From assembly GCA_033557835.1 (NCBI GenBank), contig JAWQRO010000132.1, forward strand, positions 1 through 53,262: a stretch of 53,262 bases of DNA, in the 5' to 3' direction. Positions 34,434 through 48,200 of the stretch are shown one piece after another (within the stretch, counting starts at the first letter, position 1; each line of letters opens with the position of its first letter). This DNA is from Helochares maculicollis. Taxonomy: Eukaryota; Arthropoda; Insecta; Coleoptera; Hydrophilidae. Below the pieces are notes generated by a model. It was not told where the DNA came from, ran no database searches, and saw nothing but the letters and a program-made list of their open reading frames with translations. Position numbers and translations under genes: made by a program.

Positions 34434-36890
34434 CGCAATGTGAAGATGTGTTAAGGAAGACTGGAACTTGTAATTATGATGAATTTGGTACTTACCTCAT
34501 ATCAGATTATTCGTTTCTTAATTACGTAATATTAACGTGAATTAACTTCGTTTCAATAATTTTGATTTTCCACTTCGCCTTCAACTGGCTTAATTTATTG
34601 CAGTACGCTTTTCGTAACGTTTTACTATCAAGACGATTCTTTCCCATAGCTAGTGGCTGTAATATCGACAATTGGTGTTGCTGAGGTATGTTGCTAGTAT
34701 ACAATAAATAATGAATCGTGAATTCTGCTCAAAAGGCAAATCTCTCTGCTCTTATGCTCAGCAAGCATATTGTTTGTCCACAAGAACATAGTTGGGCCGT
34801 AGAACGTACAAGAAAATATAAATTTTCATAAAAGTGGAAAATACAAGACTGAGGTGTCGTTATAGATGGATGTATTCTTTATAAACGCCCGTCCAGTTAA
34901 TTTTTAATTCAATTCGAATCTGTTGTAATGCAATGATCAAATGTTTCAACAACAAATAATTTTTCGCAGTATATGGTGAACTATCCTGTTACCTTTTCCT
35001 AATAAGTATACATTAATTATACTAATATGAGCTGGCTAAATAACTTATAATCTACACTGAACCTAATATCGTACTTCATTTATGTTTAATTTAAATTCTG
35101 TTAATTGAGTGGTAAGGTGTAAATCGTGTAGATCTTTTATTTCTTAATGGTGGAATTAAATGATCAACTGAGCTGTTTGGTTGAAAACCGAGTCTTTTCA
35201 TAGTGGTCCTTAATTTATTCCTTTACTGTAGGCATCTTGTGTAAAATAATGGCGTTTGGTATGAACCATAGTGCATTGACTTTTATTCTTAGCGTTTTAT
35301 GTTTAAATCTCTTCAGTATTTAGATGTTGTAGTTTGGTGGTGATCCTCACAATTGAATTCTATACGTTTAAATGGGGTTTGCGATCGTTTTATAAATAAG
35401 TATCTCATTTTGCAGAAGTTTTAGTGAAAAACAAATTTATGAAGATATAAATTTTGCTCTTTACACTTACCAAAATATGTTTTTAAATGTTAGTCCCTTA
35501 TCCAGATCAAAAGCCAGGTAATTGATTCCGTCTTGTGATAGCTATTGCTATTAAAGTTACTGTCCCTTCTATCTGAGAATGTGATGGGTGATCGGTTAAC
35601 AGAGAAGTTACGTGAGTGATAGGTGTGTGTTAGTAACAATTGGGTGTAGTCAATATCTTTTCTTAATTTGACATATTTATACAAGGCCACTTAATTGCGG
35701 AGACAACTGACATATCGATATAAACAGTTGTAAACCCATGCAAATAGTAAAATTAGTATAGATTGGGACATTCCCTTAAATCTTAGCTGTATATTTATTG
35801 CATTTTATGCCCGACATTAGACGCTTGCTTGCTGTATACCAACTTTTTTTATTTCATTTAGAAATAGGTGTCATATTGTTTGACTCTTAATCATTCTTCC
35901 ATAAGAGCTTAGAATGTCCGCATATTCGTTTGAAAAATTGTTTTTGCAATTTCTATCTAAGGTCAATGTAGTACTCTGCATCGAAGGCTTGTACTCCGCC
36001 AATATATATCGCCTAGCCCTTTTTTCATAAGTTTTTTTAAAGTGGGTTACTCTATGGGCTTAGTAGGTGATCGAATGTTTGTTTCTTCATATGAAATTGT
36101 GTCTTGGGAGAAAATTCTTCTTTCCAACGAGTGGTTTTAGACTCTTCAGAAACTAGTTTGGAGCAGTTCAGAACACACTAGCAATAATGTGCATGGCTCA
36201 GGCCTCGTTTACAATGTAAACTATCTTGATTGAGGGTTTTAGGAATTATCTCTCTTGTTATGACGTCGTAATCTGGGTTTCTACAGCTTAGGTTTTTCAT
36301 ATTTTTCATCTAATTCTTCTCGTATATCATAATTACTTTAAGATTCGTAAATATTTTTATGTGTCAGCTTTGTATTAATTGTCCCTTGCCCATGTGTCAC
36401 CTCTTATCTTGATCGACAGTGATGTAGAGTGAGCATGTTCTAGTTGACACCTCTGTTCTAAGGATTGTTTTGCAGGTTTGGCGAGGCTTCGTTGAATTTG
36501 GTTTCATATTCTCGTAATCCTAGTAAACTGCTGTTTTATCTTGATCTTCTTTTTTTGAAAAATATAGTTTCCTTTTTGTTGCCTAGTTGTTGCTAGCTCT
36601 GCTAGTTGTTCATAGTGGTATATAGAAGATTGATGTTAATTGTCATTTAGGGATCTTATCCTTTTACCTTATCTGATAGTTAAGGTTCCTTTTTAGATAG
36701 TGTTCTGGTTAAGTGTCAGAATCGTTAGAGAATATTCGGCGCCTGCATTAGTTTTCTCTGTGAAGAATGTTTGAGAAGAAATATGGGATCATAATTTGCT
36801 GGGAAGGGGGTTGAATAATATTAAAATCATGGCGAATATGTCAGCCTTCCGTTAATTGTTAATCTAGAGGAGGAAAAGATTTATTTAAAA

Positions 36891-36922
36891 GTGATTTAAT
36901 AATATAGTGATTTAATAATATA
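36891..36922. repeat. 16-bp tandem duplication
   Basis: GTGATTTAATAATATA occurs twice in direct succession. Confidence 0.95.
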
Positions 36923-36974
36923 GTATTAATAAAATTGTTTAATATATGAATTTGTCCAAAAACGTAAGCAGTAC

Positions 36975-36992
36975 ATCTGTGATATCACAGAT
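36975..36992. repeat. perfect 18-bp palindrome
   Basis: ATCTGTGATATCACAGAT equals its own reverse complement. It could be a dimeric transcription-factor site; nothing else supports a role. Confidence 0.9.
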
Positions 36993-38579
36993 TGCAGTAA
37001 TGAATGGTGACGCGATCTACTTGCGTACCCAATCACCTTTGAAAACGAACACTTCTTTGTTTTTCAATCATTAAAACTGTTCTTACGTAATAATCAACAT
37101 AAATAACAATGAACTCAAAGTTCCTGAAATTATTTAAAAAATTGACTTAAAAAACTCCATCAATACTAACGTAAAAAATTAAAATTAACGTACTTAACTC
37201 CTCTAATCTATGTTTACATATTATGCATATTTATTTCGTAACCAATAGACACATCATCCAAATTAACATTTAATTATGTACGAGAACTGTATTAAATACG
37301 GTCCTGACGGAGTTGAGAACAATGATCGCTAAAGACGTACAGCCGTCAAGTTGATTGGGTTAATTGTCGAATTATACATTTGACCACGTGATTCCTGACG
37401 GCAACTGCTCCCTCAAGGTTAACGGAATTCATCTTTCAAATAAACATATTTCTGAGAACATTTTACGAAAAAGTATAAAACCATCCTCGCAGATGCACCT
37501 AACAAGCTCGTTTTTTTCAGATTTCAGAGCGTCATGAAATCGCGCTGGTTTCAGGCGCAGCAACAGCTTAACTTTAGGCTTCATTATTTCCTTATTTTGG
37601 TACCATATAAGCTTCGGTTATGTAAACATGAACTAGATGTTTGTTATGGCTTATTTTGATTAATATTTAATATTCTTACATCCTGACTCAAAGTCAAGGT
37701 CTGAAAGTGGCCTTTTATGTTAATAGCGTAGCTCATTTAGATTAAACTTCAATATTATAAGACTACCTAACATGGGGAATAACTTACGACCACAAATGCA
37801 TAAATTATCCTTTATTTTCCTCTTTTCAAAGAACTAATTGTTAGATTATATTAATTATCGTTACACCATCCACAATTATTTCAACGTTAATTCCGCTGAC
37901 TGCCTGTTTTAAAATATCGAATGAAGATTCCATATTTGTCTACAAAATAGTATCTATTATTCAGGCTTACACTTTGGTGCGAAGGTCGAATTTCAGCAAT
38001 GGCCATGCAATCATTCTTATAACGCCACCTCGTTTCTTAACGCCGAAATTGTTCAGAAAAGGACGACTATTCCAACTGATTTAATTTTACATGTTTTTTT
38101 TTGTTTCAGGAACAGATTTGCCTTTAGCTGCCTTGACATAAACGGTGCTGATTCGAACTTGGACGCGCTAGTCACTATCGCTCCTTAAGAAAATTCACGC
38201 AATTCTGGAAATCTACAATAATAATCAACTTAATCTACTGAAAAATACAAAATAACATTCAAAAACCTTAATATCTCTCTGCCAATTCGCCAAAACAAGG
38301 CATAATTGGAAATCCCTGAGAAAATACTCGAGGAGCACGAAACGAAAAAAAAATTGCAACTCCTAATGGCAGGCGAACGTTCGACTTGATATCGCACAGT
38401 TGACTCGTGCAAACGGAATAGATAGAGACAGCCGAGTTTAAGTTTGTTTACAGGCGAGCATTTTTACACACTTATTTATCGCACAAAGTGCTTCTGATGA
38501 CGAAATCTAGATTATAAGCTATTGTAAATTGCTCCTAATTTATGTAGTTGACTCTCGCGGGACGCATCCAAATACAGTT

Positions 38580-38720
38580 ATACAGTTCTAGTGCGATTTT
38601 CGAACGATTCAGTCAGTCGGACACTTGTTACATGTTTTTCCACAAGCGATTTAGTGATTGTACTTCAAGTACCAAGCGCCACACCGCAGTATGGTTTATT
38701 TTAGTTATTTAGTTCTCGAA
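38580..38720 (+). promoter_or_regulatory. probable start-site region of gemini
   Basis: The sequence has two overlapping initiator-like TCAGTC motifs at 38609-38618 with no TATA box, in a CpG-richer block 660 bases upstream of the first gemini ATG. A 12-codon upstream frame (MVYFSYLVLEDT) starts near 38692. Assignment as start site is inference. Confidence 0.35.
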
Positions 38721-39270
38721 GACACGTGAAAGTTCCCAAAGTCTCAGAACAATCAACTAAAAAGTTCGCCTTATTTACGACTTTAAAAACAAACTAGTGC
38801 CCTTTAGCAAACGAAAAGTGTTCGCCAAAACGGCCCAAGCCAATTAGTGCCACGATTTTACAACTGGTTGTTTTTTAAACAATTCTAGTGCTCCTCGAGA
38901 TAGGGCAGAGTTCCTTGCAACGCTCCTTGTGAAAATAAATGGATTTTGAATGTTATATTTTGCATAAAATGTTGGAAATAGACAATTCTTTGCTACAAAG
39001 TCACCGTCAACGTGAAACAACAGGAATAAAGAAGCTGTACAATTCATTTTTCGTTATGTTCTAATTCGACCCGAGATCGAAAAAGCGTAGCACTCAATTC
39101 TCGTGGGACAATAAGAACAATTTTACTTATTTTTGATTTTGCCCGTCCTCGCAAAAAGGGCCCAGGATCTTGGAGGTTTCGCCCAAACAAAATCAACATT
39201 TCAAACAGTAGAAGCGAAGAAACTAATCCAGATCCGCATCGATCGGGAAATTTTGGAGGACCTCGTTATT

Positions 39271-42200
39271 ATGGATTATCAGTTATACGAACCTCCGCAC
39301 ATTTTGATGAACGACAAGTCATCAAAAAACAATTGGTATCTGACTAGTTTTATAATGGATAGCGACGAATATTTCAACTGGCACAATGCTATCAAAATAA
39401 ACAGTTCTTCCGATTCCGAAGATAAAAACTCCCGCAAACGCAAATCTCCCGATAATATTTGCAGCGATCAGCCTAAAGCAGCTAAAGGCAATGACTCCTA
39501 TGACAAATTCGCGAAGGATCCTCTCGATGTCGGCGAGCATCAACGCAAAGAAGCTAAAAAGACTGCAAATGGACAAAATGGTAAGTAAAGAATATGTTTT
39601 TAATTGCGACTGCGCTTGCCATTCGATTTTCCAATCGAATTTTTGACTGTTTTTCAAGGGCTTGTATGTCGCTACTATCACTGAAGATAAATTATTATAA
39701 AATAACACTGTCGTTATCACTGTTGATGCTAAACATTGTATTGATTGCATGTATATGAATTGAAGAGTTTGGACTGTTCCTTGCCTATACGTCTTTAAAT
39801 GCTTTGAATGACACAAGCAGAAGTACCAAATGGACTTTAAATTTAAAAGGATAAATGACAATCAGTATAGCTCAATCATGCGTGCATCTTGTACTGGTTT
39901 GATGAATTGCTTTTTAATTGCCTACACACAATGGTCGATAAACAGAACTTTAGCCTCTGCAAAATACACTAGATAGATCTTTAGATTAGTTTTAAATCAG
40001 TAAAATCTGTAGATATTTGTGGTAATCTTCATCTGCAAGATGCCCTATTTAGCTATATTTGGCGCTATCTTACCTTTCTAAGAATAGTGCGTTAGATCAG
40101 AGTTAGATTATTAATGTTAGGAAAAAACCGAGAGTCAAAGTTAGTATATGACGTCGCATTGGGGTTTAGTGTATGACTTCAGAATAATTGCAAGGCTGTC
40201 ACATTTGGAAATTTTTCAAACTAAACAAGTTTTAGATTTTCAACTTGACATCTTGTGAACGCTAAAGATTTTGTAAGTTAACAGTTCATAGACGGTTATT
40301 TATAAGTAACTGTTTGCTTGTGAATTGTTACGAAAGAATTTAGGTTATCTGAAAGAGCTTGTGTCTAAAGTTGGCTATTGGTTTCCATTTTTTTACCATG
40401 CGAGATATAAGCAGCAGCTTATTCCCTTAGACATCACTAAGTAAATCATTAGATCAAAAAGATAAATCAAAGTTAATCAAATTAAAAATACCGTATCAAA
40501 CAACCCAACCATATTTACTTGTTTATGCACTGAAAGAGATATTGAATTACATGAATAAATAGAAATATATATGCAATATCTACAAAACTATGTACTTGCA
40601 TATTATTAAGATTCCAGAGTTCCACAGCTTATATCGATATTAATAAATACAGAAATACTAACAAGTGATAATGAGAAATGACATCAATTTAAAAATTAGC
40701 AAGATAGCTGTGATAACTGAATGAAATGACTTTTACTAACATAGATGGTCCCATTAATTTCATGGTGACGATTTGAAATTGCAAAGGATCCTTTGTAGTA
40801 ACAAAAGTTGCTTCTTTTGGAGCAGTATTTTTGTTATTTCATTTTTGATTGAAGCCATTAGTAATATACGCAGATTTGTGAATCTCTTGGAATTTTGAAT
40901 AAATTACCAAAGATCTGCACGGACTTCGTCCGTATGAAACCCATCAGAAATCAACACTTATATTTAAAGTGCGCCCAAAAAGAAATCAGAAATTGTATTT
41001 AATAAATTAAATTGTTGAAATTATGTAACATAAATCTTAGAACTAGATTTCAATTATCGTTATTTTTCATTATATGCACACTGTTAATTGACACGAAGAC
41101 ATTTCAGAACCGAGTGCTTATCAATTTTGTGTCCTCAAACTGACTTATTTTAATTTCTATTTTATCACAATCCAATAAACGTATTGTCAGTTTTAAAATG
41201 CATATGTTTGATGTAAAGTGAAAAATTAATTAAGATTAAAAATTTTTAAATTCGCGCTGTGCTTGTTTCTAATTTCTATAATATCATACCTAAATAGTTC
41301 TTATTATCATCCCTTAAATTTTAATTTTGGCTGACTGATTTTATACCAATTTAATTAATTAGTACACATATAAAGTCTTATGTTTATTTATTTTCCTGGA
41401 ACTGCAAACGGAAACATATCACCATAAACAAAAAGTCTGGAGTGCCCCCATTCAAAATTCTAGTATCTTACCTATACACCATAAAACTACAACTCAAACT
41501 GAACTCCTGTATTTTCATAATTTACATGTCAACAAACTAAGTTTATTTGGTTTTAAATAGGCTGTGAAGCTTCTTGAATTCTTGATATTGTCACATTGAT
41601 GTGATTTAAATGTAATTATTTATAGCCTTCTTTACGTAGTTTATTATTTATGAATAAATTATGCATAATCATATTATTTACTTTTCTTAGGCTGGTGAAT
41701 GAAAAATAAAAACTAAAATTGATGCTTCACCTGTATATCTTAAAAGCAAGGTTCTGTTCAGTGCCTGTATTTGCATTTCTATGAGTTTCACTATTTTCAA
41801 GTGGTAAAAAATATCGCTTACTCAGGATTCGCTCACGCAAAAAATCCATGAAAATTATAAACTTGCTTCGTTTGAAGTTTTATTTTAAACTGTTTTTTCG
41901 AATTTATGACTTATATTCTTCATAGTTAATATTATTGGTATAATTTAATGGCCAAAAATAAGACTAAACTTTAGAATCGAGGGAATCATATATTCCCTAC
42001 TTTTGAAGCAATATTTTAGAACTCAAATGTAGTGGAATAACGCCTCATTTCAAATAGTGAAGGAACAGCGAAACATCATAATGACTTCACTTCTAAGGCA
42101 ACAACAAACAAAAACGATAGAATATTGAAATTTCGCTCTCTTGTTGGGCCACTTGTATTATGTGCATGTATAAGCGTCAGTTGTTAATTTTAAGATATCG

Positions 42201-45200
42201 GCATGGAAAATTTTGGAACTGATTTAAAAATAAATGTTCTTTTTAAGATATCCAGGTTAAGACATATTTAAACGTATCACCCCACACTTAAAATTAATTA
42301 TAATAAACTTGAATTATCTAACTGTTGGCTTTGCGACTTTGTTACATTATCAGGAGAATGAGTATTTACCTGAAGTAAACATTCACTTATATAAGACTGA
42401 GCGAACAACAAAGAAATTCGCTACCGCATCAATGTCAAGTTCAGGCAGCAACAAATGCTTTAATTTTAATCATGTATAGAATTTTTATATTATGTGTAGT
42501 TCTGTATAATCCGGTCTATTCAGATAACTTAATGGCATTTGACATACTCAAATATGTAGAACTGCATCAGATATCGAGATGTCTAATTCCGATAACCGAA
42601 TCTGGTGGTTTCATGAAACTATCTTCTGCATATACTGAAATATAAAAAATACCAAAAATTCAATTTCATCTCTGTTGGATTGTATTTCGCTAAACTTTGG
42701 AGTGAAGAAAACTTATTTTTTGCGAAAATGTTTAATTTTGCACAGAAGTAGATTATATTCAAAATAAGAAAATTCTTGGAGAGGAACAAAACTACTTTTT
42801 AACTCTATTTCAAAGAACAAATTTGACTAAAACACAAGTATAATGTATTTCTTAGCATATACTTTGTTGTTATTAATTGTAATGTTTACATTTACTGCAA
42901 AACGCCAAGCATCAAAAGCGGCAATCCTCATTTATATATAAATAAGAATTCATTTGCTTTTGCATGTGCACCATAAAATCAATTAATAGGGACAGTGATA
43001 AAACAGTATGTAAAAAATTTATTTAATGGGAGAAAGTGGATATTAATCTGAATCTATATATTAGTTATGCAAGCAAGTCCACACTTCTGGTCGTATGTGC
43101 CAGTCGTCTATTTCATGGTACACGGGCATATAAAATATGAAGATGCTCCCAACCTCCCCATTTTACAGTACTTTCTCTACAACGCAAATAAAGTGGGCTT
43201 ATCAAAGTTTCATGTACGAATTGTGGGACTGTAGAATGACGTACATACTTTGATTGACAAGAACGTGATATGAACCCGAAGAGTTTAAAAATGTAAATAG
43301 TGAAGTAAATGCCTCCATCTATTTATTCTGGAACAGACTGAATAGCATTGAAACGTTATTTATCAGTGATTGTTTTTATCTGGCTTAGCTGCTTGCATAC
43401 GGCTCTTTATCTGTAAGACTGTATCTCAAATTCCATAAACTGACAGAACGTCCTTTTATTATTTTGAACTAGATCTATTGGTCTGGTAGTAGACCGTCAA
43501 ATGTTTATTTACTGCTTTTAATCTAGTAACAAGCGCCTGCCATCTTGTTTCCACGTAAAGTTAATACTAAGAGCAAACAACTACCTTCCTTGGTCGACTA
43601 TAATCGCTAACTGTTTGAATAAATGTTGATAAAACTGTGGGTGGTGACTGAGTGATTGGTCTGTAATTTTCCAAATTCTGATTTTATGGAAGTCGATGTC
43701 GGGGCCATTTTGTAGCAAATATGAAAATGGATTGCTTGATTAAATGTACGTATTTGATTTCATTTACGATTAGTGAAACTTAGAAATTAAACATTGACTT
43801 TAGACTCGAGAATTCCAAACTCTTTGTATTGTGGAAATAAATGGTTTGTCATCTCTTTGTTTAAAGAGCTGATTACATTCGGAACAAAGAAGTGCCCAAT
43901 ACCAAATTTCGCGTTAACATTTTAGATTTTCAAATTCTACATTATGGAATATCTAGTGGGGATAGTTGGGGTTTATCGGACTAACAATACCCTGGACTAT
44001 GAGTATTGTCAATTCAAGTTATGTTTATAATCTGCTGTCGTGCATTTTAGGGCATCATCAATTTTATAACGAACTACTAAATTTTAATATAAACAACAGG
44101 AGTATAAGAAAGGAAAGGGTGTGCCAATGAGGGTCAGCATAGAAACGACGTCTGACAATGAAGACAAAACAAGATTAGTAATCAATAAGTTTAGTTGTGA
44201 GCAATAAGAACTATCAAATTGAATGAAAATTCTGCAAACTTAAACTAGAAGTGAACCATTAATGTGGGCTGCTATTGATAGTAAAAACAACCTTACTCTA
44301 GATCTAAACTCAGATTGCCATCTAACTATATTACTTCTTTCAAGTGATCTTACAATATCTCACCAAGACAACCTTCTTACAAACTACCTCATAAGTAGCT
44401 CTCTATAAAAATTCAGCATGCTTATTTCCAGGCCATTTCTAAATGAGCCTTGACCCTTATCTTTAGCAGATTGTCGTGAATGTCAAACGAAATACCGTTC
44501 ATTGCTTTAAAAAATTGCTAATTCTATACAATTAAATATTTGTTACCATATAGCTTTGTTTATTAAACAAATGTTTCTCAGTTTATACCTTAGGTCTCTG
44601 CTGAATTTAGGATAAAAGATACAAAAACCCGCGCCTCTATTATCCAACTTTGCCCCGTCTGTTGGTTAGATGCACCAAAAGTTATTTATTTCTGGAAAAA
44701 CTATATTTTTCATATCTAATAATCGAGACGAGAAAATGCGATTTTTTTTATATCCTACTAAAATTCCATTTGATTTGGTTCCCCACCAAAAGCTAAGAAG
44801 ATTTGCAATTTTAATAACAAAATTAATATGTAACTCTCAAGGTAAATGTGTCATATTTTAACTAAAAATGTTATTATAATAAATTATCCATAGCGCTTTT
44901 GACTGTAGTGTTTGTAACGAAACAGGATTTTTGCTCAGAGAATTACAGATTATTGTAGATTATGCATCAACCGATTGCTTCAACCACAACTTTTATATAC
45001 TTAAAACATGTATACTGAGTGGCAATTATCTGATGCCAATGCTTGAAAATTTTGATGATTTTTTACAATCCTTTATACTGTATCAAATATCGATCTCTAT
45101 TTTCAACTTGATTCTTATTTAGTAATCTATAAAAATTTTTATCCAAAAGAAAAAAGAGGCATTTGCAAACATCATAGTTTCACGATAAAATAATTCTTTA

Positions 45201-48200
45201 TTAATTATTACTTCACGAAGAAAGTTTAAAAATAAATATTTGTATTATTTCGAATGTCCACTCGGATTGGGGATATATTCGGAATGAAATCTTGTATGGA
45301 GGTGCAGACCAAATTTTATGTATCAGTCATATATCATTTTATGATGTTCTTGTGTAATTTGGTTGATGAGGCTTAGCTGTAAAAAGTGGCTACATTTTCG
45401 ACCTTGCATTATAAGATACTTTAAAATAACATGAATTGACTTATTAATTTATCCTATTACTGGGGTCTTAATAAAGAATGTATTTTCTATAATAATGCAA
45501 TAAATACTATTTATATTTTTTGAAAATTATATGTTTCAATATTCTTTAGATTTAAACTACAATCTAAATTATATGAAGCAATACAAATCGTATTTTTCAA
45601 TATTTTGTTGAAACACTGAACTTTTTTTAGAAACAAACTTCGTTTTACGGAAATTATGAAATCTTTATTTTTAAAATTATTGTGGATTCAGTTTATTTTT
45701 TATAATAGAATGAAAAGCTACAACATTTTTTTAAAGTTTTTAAAACGCATTCTAGCTTAAGTTCTGGATACATCAAGTCTAGATAAAAGCTACCTCATAG
45801 AAGGTTATTTTATAAATGTGTAGAAAAGGCTTCGTTTTTCTTCACAAATGAGTAGAATTGTTTTTACAATATAAATATTTGAGACAATTTCGAGGTCAAA
45901 CCCTAAATTTATTGCATAATAATATTTGGCAGTGGAATTGAAACACTTCTTCCAACTACCTTACTTCATTTTTAACAATATCAGTTGTATTTTGTAAATT
46001 CGAATTTTTAATTGAATTTTCATTGAATTTCTAAATGTGGTTGCTCAGAATTTATTTTTCCTTTACTAAATAACATAGTGGCTACTTTTTACATATCAGA
46101 TTTTGAATTCTTAATTCACATTCCTAAATTTTAATTTATGTTTTCATTTTAATGTCTTTAATAAAGGTTTTGGAGTTGTCCAAATTATATTTGCTACCTC
46201 TATGTTTATGATGTTCCAAAGTCTTTCTTTCCCTTCGAGTTTGCTTTTCAGTGCTGACCCTCACAATATGAAATTCTTCATCCACAGCAAAATAGAGTTT
46301 GCGATTTGATATGTGCATTGCATTATCCCATCGTAAGCAAATTTACGCTTGTTATAATGATAAATTCGTAATGGTTTAAAAAAATTACATCGCTTGCAGC
46401 TCAAATTTGCGGTAGTACAGGGGGCTCCGTTTAAGCTTTTACAAAAATTAAGAGCAGTAGAATTTTTTTAATGAACCACAATTTATGTTTGTTAAATCAG
46501 TGACTGATATTTAAATGTATGTATTTATCCCACTTTTTAATCCGTCCTGTTGCCTCTAGGCCGTTTTGCAACATATTTAATAACGCTTTTGCCTTATTAT
46601 GAGCTACAGCCACTTGTACACAGCCTTTCATAATAGTATTTCATGACCAAAAGTTAATCAAAACAAATTTGTAAAACTGTTCAACGAAATCTCATTTTGT
46701 TGAGAATTGAAATTATGTGTACACTTTATATATTATATTAAAGTTAACAATAAAAACCGATATAATAGATTTTAGTTATAAATAAAATTAAAGTATTGAA
46801 TAAGCAACACTAAAATGTAAAAAAATCATTTTTTCTTAAGCAATTTAAGAAAATCTTAAACTTTCAACATTAAATTATGTAAATCGTATGAAATAAATTG
46901 AAAATGAAACCATGAATTATTAACACTAAAAAAGCATAATTGATATCGTTGAAGATTCAAGACTTGTACAATTGTGGTAAGATACTGGTTTTATATTGAT
47001 TGCTGACAAAAAATTCTATGGAGCCTGCTTTCTTTAAGCTCAAATATTAACAACTTATGAATAGTTTATTATTTCATTTACGGACAATTCTTTTGCTAAT
47101 TGTTTCCTGTGTACGAAATTTATACTTTTAATTTAACCAATTGAAAAGATTTTTAATGCAATTCTTCATTAAATATCTATTAGAATAATGAATTCATTAA
47201 AAGATATGTTAATCTTGTTTTAGATTGACTGAAATTCAATTTTCAACTAAAATCAAAATATAAAATTTCTGTTTGATTTTTATATCGTACCTAGGAATTT
47301 CTTGCAGAGCTAAATAAATTTGCTAAAGCAGACATTTGTTGAATTGGCTGAAAAAATAGAGGACTTCAAATGTTGGACGTTTAGTTACCCTTTTTAATTG
47401 AGACTGGAGGCACAGCTACGATGTTCCTGCATGTTAGAAAGATAGTGGTTTATTCTTAATTTTGTTATAGGAAGATGTAGTTGAGGCTTGTTACGAATTG
47501 GAACAAAAAAGTATGTATACGCCTATAGAGACTGTAGATTTTTTATATATTTAACTTTTTAAGAAACTTTTTGGGATATATTTAGTACTTATTGATTTAT
47601 TACTTTAAAATTTGAATGCTCTTCTTACAAACTAAAAGTATTTTCGCCCCTCTAATCATGACATTATAATGAGGGTCCAACCAAACGCTTGCTTTTAAAA
47701 TCGTTTAATATAAAAATGTCTTATGAATATTATGAACTACCTGACCATTCTTACTATACCTAAGACTACGTTAAAATACCGGGTAGCTTAACGTCAGGGG
47801 TTTATGTTTATGCTCTCACATTCATGTTATCTGCATGGTTTGAAATGTTTCGGTAATTTATGGATATAAAACTATAAAGTTTGCATATCATAAACATGAA
47901 ATTTCGAGGATTAGAATTAACAATAAAACATGTTTTATAGTGTACTTTAAAAATAATTAATACAATGGGCAAATTGTAAACGCATCATCTAGCTCACAAA
48001 CATTTTAATGCGCATATTTTCAAGATTTGCCCACACAACCTCTATTTTGAGTTGTTTACAGCATGAAAATGAAAACTAAATTCAAACAAGAAACTTGAAA
48101 TCTATAATTCTCCGTGTTTACATTTCGTTTTAAAGTCGTCACGATTTTAACATAACATGCTAAGGTATACTATATACTTTAAATAAGCTCGTAATTCGAT

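Larger units (their letters stand above)
32512..39270. other. ADAT3 3' flank and upstream region of gemini
   Basis: 6.8 kb without a recognised protein gene. It holds copies of a palindromic repeat (33144-33178, 33508-33560, 34379-34433), a 16-bp tandem duplication (36891-36922), an 18-bp palindrome (36975-36992), a TATA-like site (TATAAAA at 37474) with a 41-codon frame just downstream (37534-37659), an exon-like stretch after a good acceptor (38110-38188), and a probable promoter for gemini near 38.6 kb. The 38.4-39.27 kb part reads as promoter plus 5' UTR. Confidence 0.6.

Noticed and set aside
39322..39861. 179-codon minus-strand frame opposite gemini exon 1
   Set aside because: The plus-strand frame fits gemini in phase with splice sites; the minus frame looks like its shadow running into the intron.
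44670..45122. Two 63-codon plus-strand frames in the gemini intron
   Set aside because: AT-rich composition, no splice context and no recognisable motif; expected by chance in this sequence.
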